Of a DNA stretch of 6,823 bases, positions 1 through 6,823 are shown piece by piece. This DNA comes from an uncultured beta proteobacterium (GTDB taxonomy: Bacteria; Pseudomonadota; Gammaproteobacteria; Burkholderiales; Rhodocyclaceae), in the NCBI GenBank assembly GCA_903953145.1, contig CAJBIL010000253.1:1-6823 (forward strand), written 5' to 3'. The position numbers and the translations under genes were made by a program. The notes under the pieces are model-generated. The model saw nothing but the letters and a program-made list of their open reading frames with translations, was not told the origin of the DNA and did no database searches. Each line of letters begins with the position of its first letter. Position 1 is the stretch's first letter.

Positions 1-577
1 GTACGAGGCGTTCCTTGCTGCCTTTGCCAAACACGCGAATGACGCCCATGTCAAAATTGACTTCATGAAGCCGTAAGCCCACCAGCTCCGAAACGCGCAG
101 GCCGGTGGCGTAGAGCGTTTCGAGCATGGCGCGGTCGCGCAGGCCAAGCGATGCTTCTTTTTGCGGTGCCGCCAGCAGGGCATCCACTTGCGCTTCAGAA
201 AGCACCTTCGGCAGACGTGAGGGCTTGGCCGGCATGGCGATCTTCAGCGTCGGGTCGTTGACGATTCGACTGCGTGTCAACAGGTGACGGTAAAAGCGGC
301 GCAGCGTTGAGATGTATCGTGCTTGCGAGCTGGCGCGCAGGGTTCGTGAGCATGTTGCGATAAAGCCTGTCAGCGCCACCTCGTCGGCATTGCATAGCGT
401 GCCAAGGCGTTGTTCGGCAAGCCAGCCGGCGAAGCGCAGAAGGTCGCTGCGGTAACTGGCCAGAGAGGCTTTGGCGAGGCCGTCCTCCAGCCAGAGCGTG
501 TCGCAGAACGTGTCGATTTCTGCGATGTCTGCAATAGCGGCAGCGTGTGGCGGCAGCGTTATTTCAGACGCCTTCAT
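1..577 (-). CDS. xerD: Tyrosine recombinase XerD, N-terminal part (cut by left window edge)
   Basis: Site-specific recombinase that acts with XerC at dif to resolve chromosome dimers at division. 192 codons are visible; the family is about 300 residues. The N-terminal SAM-like core-binding domain spans roughly residues 20-105 (a DTLWLEDGLA segment, then LASYRSDL). The catalytic domain begins near SRLPKVLSEAQVDALL at 120-135. LYATGLRVSELVGL at 155-168 carries the first catalytic Arg, R161. GKGSKERLV at 184-192 carries the beta-hairpin Lys, K185. The R-to-K spacing of 24 equals that of E. coli XerD (R148, K172). The remaining catalytic residues (HxxR, H, Tyr) lie outside the window. The ATG lies inside the end of ogt, giving a 14-base overlap, and no strong Shine-Dalgarno is seen, so translation is probably coupled to ogt. 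The N-terminus is about 13 residues longer than in E. coli. XerC is the alternative, but the YATGLRVSELVGL stretch and flanks fit XerD better. Confidence 0.93.
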   Translation of the reverse strand, partial: MKASEITLPPHAAAIADIAEIDTFCDTLWLEDGLAKASLASYRSDLLRFAGWLAEQRLGTLCNADEVALTGFIATCSRTLRASSQARYISTLRRFYRHLLTRSRIVNDPTLKIAMPAKPSRLPKVLSEAQVDALLAAPQKEASLGLRDRAMLETLYATGLRVSELVGLRLHEVNFDMGVIRVFGKGSKERLV

Positions 578-1043
578 GCGCCAGCAACCAGCGCTTCACG
601 TCGAGCAGGAAGCCGCCGCCATGCCGCGCAAAGCCCCCCAGTCCGCCACCGGTCGCAATCACGCGGTGGCAAGGTACGACGAGTGGAAAAGGATTGGCGC
701 CGCAGGCCTGACCGACGGCGCGTGGCGCGTTATGCAAGGCTTTGGCGAGTTCGCCATAGGTGCGCGTCTGATGGTTCGAGATCGCGGCAATCTGCTCCCA
801 TACACGGCGTTGAAACGTGGTTCCCGAGGGGCGTAGCGGCAAACCAAAAACGAAGTCCGGGTTGGCCAGATACGCGCACAACTGGCGGACGGTCTCGGCG
901 GCGAGCGGGTTGGCGGGCTTGATTTCTGCGCACGGTTCAAGAAATTCGATGTCATGAATTTCCATGGTGTCACAGCGTACACCGAGGCAAAATACGGGTG
1001 CGCTGATGACGGCTTGATAGCGCGGCTCAGGGGTGTTTTCCAT
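564..1043 (-). CDS. ogt: Methylated-DNA--[protein]-cysteine S-methyltransferase (O6-alkylguanine repair)
   Basis: Suicide repair enzyme that moves an alkyl group from O6-methylguanine (or O4-methylthymine) in DNA onto its own cysteine. It has 159 residues, close to Ogt size, so it lacks the Ada regulatory half. A poorly conserved N-terminal domain (about 1-70) is followed by the DNA-binding and catalytic domain. That domain has TTFQRRVWEQI at 75-85, TYGELAKAL at 95-103, the probable Arg finger R108 in RAVG, N117 in ANP, and the acceptor Cys in PCHR at 124-127 (C125, H126). E157 in the C-terminal LLAHEG completes the Cys-His-Glu relay. The loop between PCHR and LLAHEG is about five residues longer than in human MGMT, and the human Tyr158 position appears to be Phe138. 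The start is 8 bases after the upstream gene's stop; the ribosome binding site is weak. An internal Met27 start would remove the first strands of the N-terminal domain and is less likely. Confidence 0.93.
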   Translation of the reverse strand: MENTPEPRYQAVISAPVFCLGVRCDTMEIHDIEFLEPCAEIKPANPLAAETVRQLCAYLANPDFVFGLPLRPSGTTFQRRVWEQIAAISNHQTRTYGELAKALHNAPRAVGQACGANPFPLVVPCHRVIATGGGLGGFARHGGGFLLDVKRWLLAHEGV

Positions 1044-1051
1044 GAACGTAA

Positions 1052-1624
1052 TCAGGATGTTTTGCCGAGTAGCGCCTGCTTCAGATCCGCCTGAACCGGT
1101 TTGCTGCCCAGCCAGATTTTCAGCAGCGCCTTGTAGAAATCGTCACCGGCGATGTCTTTACCCTTGGTTTGTCCGTTAACCGTCAGGCGTGTGCCGCTTT
1201 CAGGCAGCCAGTCGATTGTTACGCGGGTGCCGGTTTTTGCTTCACCCACCGTTAGCATCGCTTCCGAGAACTGTTTAACGCGCTCTTTGAGCGCGGCTGT
1301 TTCAGTTTCGCTATGATTTTCGGCGACGCCTTCATCCAGGGCATCGACAAATTGCTGTGCCGAAAGATCGCGCAGCAGGCTGATCGAAATCCGTTTGGCA
1401 CCTTTGGCGGCTAACGCGGCCTCTGTTTCCGCCTGTTTTTCCGGCAGGTAGAACGCCATCGCGTAGACTTTAAAGAACGCTTTTTTGCGCATGCCCGCAC
1501 CGTTGGCGATCAGTTCGCTGTTGCCGAGCTTTATCTTGTCGTCAAAGCTTACGCCGGCTACTTCGACTGCTTGCGCCGTATTCAGCGCCAGCAAGGTGGT
1601 GATTAGCAATGTCCATTTGTTCAT
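1052..1624 (-). CDS. Periplasmic chalcone isomerase-like domain protein
   Basis: A 190-residue secreted protein. MNKWTLLITTLLALNTAQA at 1-19 is a typical Sec signal peptide with an AQA cleavage site, so the mature protein should be periplasmic. The mature part matches the bacterial chalcone-isomerase-like family: EVAGVSFDDKIKLG after the signal, then NGAGMRKKAFFKVYAMAFYLP around 42-61, LRDLSAQQFVDALDEG near 84-99, and a C-terminal DDFYKALLKIWLG before the end. Family members share the fold of plant chalcone isomerase but are not known to make flavonoids; a fatty-acid or other hydrophobic ligand is often suggested. No role can be read from the sequence. It sits 44 bases after proA and 8 bases before ogt. 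Its start is supported by the GGGGGA ribosome binding site six bases upstream. Family assignment is by recognition of conserved blocks. Confidence 0.85.
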   Translation of the reverse strand: MNKWTLLITTLLALNTAQAVEVAGVSFDDKIKLGNSELIANGAGMRKKAFFKVYAMAFYLPEKQAETEAALAAKGAKRISISLLRDLSAQQFVDALDEGVAENHSETETAALKERVKQFSEAMLTVGEAKTGTRVTIDWLPESGTRLTVNGQTKGKDIAGDDFYKALLKIWLGSKPVQADLKQALLGKTS

Positions 1625-1630
1625 GCCGTT

Positions 1631-1642
1631 TCCCCCGGGGGA
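1631..1642. repeat. 12-base perfect palindrome holding the ribosome binding site of the chalcone isomerase-like gene
   Basis: TCCCCCGGGGGA is its own reverse complement. On the minus strand its right half, GGGGGA, is the Shine-Dalgarno of the gene starting at 1624, with six bases between. With no loop it cannot form a good simple hairpin, and no T-run follows, so it is not a terminator for proA. It may be chance in GC-rich DNA. Confidence 0.55.
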
Positions 1643-1668
1643 TGCCTGTTTTTCGGACGCGTTTGAAA

Positions 1669-2925
1669 TCAGGCGCGCACCTGCCCGTTACCGAGCACGA
1701 TCCACTTCTGGCTGGTCAGGCCTTCAAGGCCGACCGGGCCGCGGGCGTGGATTTTGTCGGTCGAGATGCCGATTTCGGCACCGAGTCCGTATTCGAAGCC
1801 ATCGGCAAAGCGTGTTGAGGCGTTGACCATGACCGAGGCAGAGTCGACTTCACGCAGAAAGCGCATGGCGGTCGTGTAATTTTCACTGACGATGGCTTCG
1901 GTATGGTGCGAGCTGTAGTGATTGATATGCGCGATGGCTTCATCCAGCCCGCCAACAATCTTCACCGAAATCACCGGTGCCAGATATTCGGTGGCGTAAT
2001 CTTCGTCAGTGGCGGCTTTTGCGGCGGGAATCAGCGCCTGCGTTTCGGCGCAACCGCGAATTTCAACTCCTTTTCCCGTCAGCATGGCGGCAATGGGCGG
2101 CAACATGCGGGCTGCGATTGAACGTGCGGCAAGCAGCGATTCCGTCGTGTTGCAGGTGCCGTAACGCTGCGTCTTGGCGTTTTCGACGATTCGCATGGCT
2201 TTTTCGGCATCAGCCTCATCGTCAATATAGACGTGGCAATTACCATCAAGGTGCTGGATCATCGGCACCCGTGATTCGGCAAGCAGGCGGGCGATCAGGC
2301 CCTTACCACCGCGTGGCACGATCACATCAACGAACTCGCGCATGGTGATCAGGTGCCCCACCGCAGCACGATCTGTGGTGTCGATCACCTGCACCGCATT
2401 GGCCGGCAGGCCGGCGCTGGCGAGGCCTTCCTGAACAAGTGCAGCGATGGCGCGATTGCTGCGAATGGCTTCGGAGCCGCCCCGTAGGATCGCCGCGTTG
2501 CCTGATTTCAGGCACAGGGCGGCCGCATCGGCGGTGACATTCGGGCGCGCTTCGTAAATGATGCCGATAACGCCAAGGGGGACGCGCATTTTACCGACCT
2601 GAATGCCGCTTGGACGGAACTTGAGATCGCTTATCTCGCCAACCGGATCGGCGAGGGCGGCGACCTGTTCGACGCCTTCAGCCATCGCGGCGACGCCTTT
2701 CTCAGTTAGTGTTAGCCGGTCGAGCATCGCCGGCTCAAGCCCCGCAGCGCGGGCGGCGGCGAGGTCTTCCTGATTGGCGGCGACCAGCGCGGCCGACTCC
2801 CGCCGGATGGCGGCGGCAATCGCGCGCAGGGCTGTATTTTTGGCGTTGCTGTCAGCGCGGGCGATCGCCCGCGACGCTTCGCGTGCCTGCTGGCCAACGG
2901 TTTGCATGTACTGCTGGATGTCCAT
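1669..2925 (-). CDS. proA: Gamma-glutamyl phosphate reductase (glutamate-5-semialdehyde dehydrogenase)
   Basis: Second step of proline biosynthesis: NADPH-dependent reduction of L-glutamyl 5-phosphate to glutamate 5-semialdehyde in the cytoplasm. At 418 residues it is full length (E. coli ProA has 417). It belongs to the aldehyde dehydrogenase superfamily. Visible blocks are the [17 protein letters not shown] stretch at 115-131, [14 protein letters not shown] at 140-153, the VPRGGKGL stretch at 203-210, the catalytic Cys258 in [11 protein letters not shown], the ProA signature region [14 protein letters not shown] at 332-345, and the C-terminal [11 protein letters not shown]. The partner kinase proB is not in the window. 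The start at 2925 is supported by family length and by the promoter just upstream; the ribosome binding site (a GAGA run) is weak. It appears to head a transcript with the next three minus-strand genes. Confidence 0.97.
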   Translation of the reverse strand: MDIQQYMQTVGQQAREASRAIARADSNAKNTALRAIAAAIRRESAALVAANQEDLAAARAAGLEPAMLDRLTLTEKGVAAMAEGVEQVAALADPVGEISDLKFRPSGIQVGKMRVPLGVIGIIYEARPNVTADAAALCLKSGNAAILRGGSEAIRSNRAIAALVQEGLASAGLPANAVQVIDTTDRAAVGHLITMREFVDVIVPRGGKGLIARLLAESRVPMIQHLDGNCHVYIDDEADAEKAMRIVENAKTQRYGTCNTTESLLAARSIAARMLPPIAAMLTGKGVEIRGCAETQALIPAAKAATDEDYATEYLAPVISVKIVGGLDEAIAHINHYSSHHTEAIVSENYTTAMRFLREVDSASVMVNASTRFADGFEYGLGAEIGISTDKIHARGPVGLEGLTSQKWIVLGNGQVRA

Positions 2926-2965
2926 GGGGTCTCTATTTTTCTTCAGCGGATAGGATCAGGCACTA

Positions 2966-2971
2966 ATTATA
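2966..2971 (-). promoter_or_regulatory. Candidate sigma-70 promoter -10 box of proA
   Basis: The minus strand reads TATAAT, a perfect -10 hexamer, about 40 bases before the proA start. Transcription would begin near 2959, giving a leader of roughly 34 bases. The best -35 candidate is a weak TTGTGG (plus-strand 2991-2996) with a long 19-base spacer. A promoter is expected here because the opposing gene at 3054-3341 separates proA from holA. Confidence 0.6.
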
Positions 2972-2993
2972 GCCATCGACTGAATGAAAACCA

Positions 2994-3007
2994 CAATGGA
3001 ACCATTG
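2994..3007. repeat. Perfect inverted repeat in the divergent proA / small-gene intergenic region; possible operator
   Basis: CAATGGAACCATTG consists of two exact 6-base arms, CAATGG and CCATTG, around a two-base centre. It lies between two divergent genes, next to the weak -35 of proA and about 47 bases before the small gene's start. A dimeric regulator could bind here and affect both genes. No regulator gene is in the window, so function is inferred from symmetry and position alone. Confidence 0.4.
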
Positions 3008-3053
3008 GAAAGGAATACACTCTCACCGCTATCGCATTTAACAACTGCTGACC

Positions 3054-3341
3054 ATGGAACGAAAACTGATTTTGCCGGCTGAAGTCAAAGTTTGTGCGAC
3101 TTGCAGCTACTGGGATGGGGAGCGCACGGTAGACGCCGAGCTTGGCTTGGTCGTCGTCACCGAGAGCACGGAAGGCGAGTGCTTGGTGCAGAGCAAACCC
3201 TGTAACAGCGTACTTGATGCGCGCAGCCAGCACGATAATTGTGTATGGGAGCACCTGGCGCCGGACAATCCGGATAGTCCCGAGATTTCTGCGACGTCTC
3301 CGCATCCAGAGGCTGATACTGATCAGCCTCCTGAGCCATAA
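3054..3341 (+). CDS. Small cysteine-rich hypothetical protein
   Basis: A 95-residue protein I do not recognise as a named family, and the only plus-strand gene in the window. The first 68 residues hold five cysteines: C14 and C17 as CATC, then C43 in EGECL, C50, and C63 in NCVWEHL. The CATCSYWDGER block followed by GEC and a final Cys-Val-Trp looks like a small metal site (zinc or Fe-S); this is inference. Residues 69-95 are rich in Pro, Asp, Glu and Ser, end in PPEP and are probably disordered. There is no signal peptide or membrane segment. The ATG is the first possible start, since an in-frame TAA lies 15 bases upstream; the ribosome binding site is poor. A terminator follows 32 bases after the stop. 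The protein-like composition, Cys spacing and terminator favour it over the overlapping minus-strand reading frame. Confidence 0.72.
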   Translation: MERKLILPAEVKVCATCSYWDGERTVDAELGLVVVTESTEGECLVQSKPCNSVLDARSQHDNCVWEHLAPDNPDSPEISATSPHPEADTDQPPEP

Positions 3342-3373
3342 ATTTCTTGTTTCCTCAATTCTTGACCGGAGTT

Positions 3374-3402
3374 CCTGAGGCGCTGGCCACAGGCTTTTTT
3401 TT
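3374..3402 (+). terminator. Intrinsic (Rho-independent) terminator of the small plus-strand gene
   Basis: The stem pairs CCTG (3374-3377) with CAGG (3390-3393) and GGC (3379-3381) with GCC (3386-3388), with an A-A mismatch between them and a GCTG loop. One C later comes a run of eight T (3395-3402). The T-run covers the first two bases of the holA stop codon as read on the plus strand. In the opposite direction no T-run follows the stem, so it serves the plus-strand gene only. Confidence 0.75.
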
Positions 3403-4423
3403 ATTTGACGGTTTTTGTGCCGCAATTGGCAACGCTTAATCCCAAGCGCAAAAACTCGTTCCAGATGTCTCCTTTGCCCAGCCCCTTGATCATCCGGTCG
3501 ATCTGTGCGGCATGTGCCAGTGCAGCGTTGGCTTTGCTGCCGTCGATGCGCTGCAAGGCGCGCTTGATCAAGGTCTGACGCGGTCCCCATACCTTTGCAT
3601 CGCGCAGCACGCCATCGAGTGCCTGCCCTTCCCGGAGCGCCGCTTTGATCTGGGCTAGTGCGCGTACTTCTTCGGTCATCGCCCAGAGTATCAGGGGGGG
3701 CGCTTCGCCTTCCTGTTGCAGGCCATCAATGGTGCGCGTCAGGCGTGCAACGTCGCCGGCGAGCAAGGCTTCGCGCAGGCCATCAATGTCGTAGCGGGCG
3801 ACGTTGAGAACGGCATCCTTGATTTGCACCAGGCTCAGTGCGCCGGGAGGGTGGAGCAGGCCGAGTTTCTGGATTTCCTGATGAGCAGCGATCAGATTGC
3901 CCTCTACGCGTTCAGCGATAAAGTGCAGTCCTTCGCTATCAGCGCTTTGTTGCTGGCGACGCAGGCGACCGGCGATCCAGGTTGGCAGCTCGGCCAGACC
4001 GGGCGGAATCAGTTTGATGCTAACGCCAGCAGCAGCCAGCGTGCCCAGCCAGGTTGCTTTCTCTTCTTTCCAGTCCAGTCCGGGCAGGGTTACGAGTAAC
4101 AAGGCATCCGGCGATGGTCGTGTGCAGTAGTCGGCAATTGCTGCACCACCCTCGCGTCCGGGCTTGCCGGTGGGGATGCGCAGATCAATCAGGGTGCGCC
4201 CGCCAAATAGCGACAGGTTACCTGCCGCATGATTTAATTCTGTCCAGTTGAAGCCGGGGAGCGCCGTCAGAACTTCGCGCTCGTCGAAGCCCCGGCGACG
4301 TGCGGCTGCGCGGATAGCGTCGGCTGCTTCGATAACAAGTAGCGGCTCATCGCCATAAACAACGTAAACCGGTTTGAGCTCACGTTCAAGATGCGCGGCA
4401 AGTTGTTCGCCTTTCAGTTGCAT
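3401..4423 (-). CDS. holA: DNA polymerase III subunit delta
   Basis: Delta is the clamp-loader subunit that opens the beta sliding clamp so it can be placed on primed DNA. At 340 residues it is close to E. coli HolA (343). The N-terminal block KPVYVVYGDEPLLVIEAADA (17-36) is the typical HolA start. NLSLFGGRTLIDLRIP near 68-83 also fits, followed by the degenerate AAA+ core. EGNLIAAHQEIQKLGLLHP marks the lid domain at about 173-191. The C-terminal collar domain carries EGEAPPLILWAMTEEVRALAQI and a VWGPRQTLIKRAL segment. Delta subunits normally lack a working ATP site, and no Walker A motif is seen here. The gene starts 11 bases after lptE, with only a weak ribosome binding site, consistent with one transcript. 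In E. coli nadD follows holA; here an opposing gene does. Confidence 0.94.
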   Translation of the reverse strand: MQLKGEQLAAHLERELKPVYVVYGDEPLLVIEAADAIRAAARRRGFDEREVLTALPGFNWTELNHAAGNLSLFGGRTLIDLRIPTGKPGREGGAAIADYCTRPSPDALLLVTLPGLDWKEEKATWLGTLAAAGVSIKLIPPGLAELPTWIAGRLRRQQQSADSEGLHFIAERVEGNLIAAHQEIQKLGLLHPPGALSLVQIKDAVLNVARYDIDGLREALLAGDVARLTRTIDGLQQEGEAPPLILWAMTEEVRALAQIKAALREGQALDGVLRDAKVWGPRQTLIKRALQRIDGSKANAALAHAAQIDRMIKGLGKGDIWNEFLRLGLSVANCGTKTVK

Positions 4424-4434
4424 GGCGTTTGTGG

Positions 4435-4935
4435 TTACTCGACAACAGCGGGTGGCGCGGGCTTGACGGCAGCCAGCCGGCGCATGATCTGCTGCACCAT
4501 GTCGCCCTGCATGTCGCGCCAGAGAAGCACTTCTTCCTGTTCCTTGGCCAGCACGTTGGAGTCATCGTAGGTCAGGTCGCGAACCAGCTCGATTTCGTTG
4601 ACGGGAACCATGTCGACGCCCTTTGCATCAACAATCCGGTAACTGTAGCGCCAGCGCAGGCGGAGTTCTCGTACGCGACCAGTGCCGGATAGTGACAAAA
4701 TGACGCGTTCACGAGCGTCGGCACTCGGTACAAAGCGCGCCTGTGCATCTTCCACCGTTTCTGCCAGGCGGGTTGAACCTGATGCGCGGATGGCGCGCTT
4801 GAGGCCGGCACCCAGATCCGAGTAGTCAGGTAGCGCCAGATAAAGGCTTTCGTAGGGCAACGCGTACGCACCGCGCAACTGGAAGCCGCAGCCAGCAAAT
4901 AGCAATAGCGCAAAGGCAGTCAAAATGGCGCGCAT
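4435..4935 (-). CDS. lptE: LPS-assembly lipoprotein LptE
   Basis: Outer-membrane lipoprotein that sits inside the LptD barrel and helps deliver lipopolysaccharide to the cell surface. It has 166 residues from the chosen start. MRAILTAFALLLFAGC at 1-16 is a lipoprotein signal peptide with lipobox FAGC, so Cys16 becomes the acylated N-terminus. The mature protein opens with GFQLRGAY, the hallmark of LptE. The reading frame stays open upstream to an ATG at 4980, but that would overlap leuS and place 15 residues before the signal peptide. The ATG at 4935 has a good AAGGG ribosome binding site seven bases away. The gene starts 10 bases after the leuS stop and ends 11 bases before holA. The C-terminal part (DDSNVLAKEQEEVLLWRDM, then MRRLAAV) is also family-like. 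Confidence 0.93.
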   Translation of the reverse strand: MRAILTAFALLLFAGCGFQLRGAYALPYESLYLALPDYSDLGAGLKRAIRASGSTRLAETVEDAQARFVPSADARERVILSLSGTGRVRELRLRWRYSYRIVDAKGVDMVPVNEIELVRDLTYDDSNVLAKEQEEVLLWRDMQGDMVQQIMRRLAAVKPAPPAVVE

Positions 4936-4942
4936 CGGTAAT

Positions 4943-4945
4943 CCC

Positions 4946-4947
<2 letters not shown>
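4943..4947 (-). promoter_or_regulatory. Ribosome binding site that decides the lptE start
   Basis: The minus strand reads AAGGG seven bases before the ATG at 4935. Its AA is shared with the TAA stop of leuS (TAAGGG), so ribosomes ending leuS are released on the lptE binding site. This supports coupling and argues against the upstream ATG at 4980. Confidence 0.75.

Positions 4948-6823
<1,876 letters not shown>

Noticed and set aside
410..922. 170-residue plus-strand open frame opposite ogt and the xerD start
   Set aside because: Very Arg-rich, low-complexity product lying antisense to two well-recognised genes; a shadow frame.
1625..1668. Terminator between proA and the chalcone isomerase-like gene
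   Set aside because: The CCCCCGGGGG palindrome has no loop and no following T-run on the minus strand, so read-through is expected.
1977..2348. 123-residue plus-strand open frame opposite proA
   Set aside because: Antisense to the conserved catalytic part of ProA; composition is not protein-like.
3005..3035. Plus-strand promoter for the small gene (TTGGAA with a TATCGC-like -10)
   Set aside because: The -35 is fair but the -10 is poor and the spacing is 19 bases, so I could not support it as a feature.
2967..3590. 207-residue minus-strand open frame covering the small plus-strand gene and the end of holA
   Set aside because: It begins out of frame inside holA, is rich in Arg with no recognisable domain, and crosses the terminator and intergenic DNA. 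The 3054-3341 gene and holA explain the region better.

Overview
The window reads as ordinary chromosomal housekeeping DNA from a GC-rich betaproteobacterium, most likely in or near the Rhodocyclales. This rests on the gene content and order (leuS-lptE-holA, then proA, a chalcone-isomerase-like periplasmic protein, ogt and xerD) and on the protein sequences. The taxonomic call is inference, not a database result. No mobile element, CRISPR array, tRNA or rRNA was found.

Right half (3401-6823, all minus strand): a tight leuS-lptE-holA cluster. leuS is cut by the right window edge and lacks its N-terminal catalytic part. Its stop codon overlaps the ribosome binding site of lptE, and holA follows lptE after 11 bases. 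The three products are leucyl-tRNA synthetase, the LptE lipoprotein that plugs the LPS export channel, and the DNA polymerase III delta subunit. The same order occurs in E. coli.

Middle (2926-3402): one small plus-strand gene (3054-3341) encodes a 95-residue cysteine-rich protein of unknown function. It lies between holA and proA, facing the opposite way. It is closed by a good intrinsic terminator whose T-run reaches into the holA stop codon. Upstream, a 128-base divergent intergenic region holds a perfect TATAAT box for proA and a perfect 6+2+6 inverted repeat that could be an operator.

Left half (1-2925, all minus strand): proA (proline biosynthesis), a secreted chalcone-isomerase-like protein, ogt (DNA alkylation repair) and xerD (chromosome dimer resolution, cut by the left window edge). 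Spacings are 44 bases, 8 bases and a 14-base overlap, and no terminator is visible between them. They probably form one transcript from the proA promoter.

Nothing here clearly amounts to an undescribed multi-gene system. The most interesting items are the unknown cysteine-rich protein with its possible operator, and the uncharacterised periplasmic chalcone-isomerase-like protein inside the proA-ogt-xerD unit.
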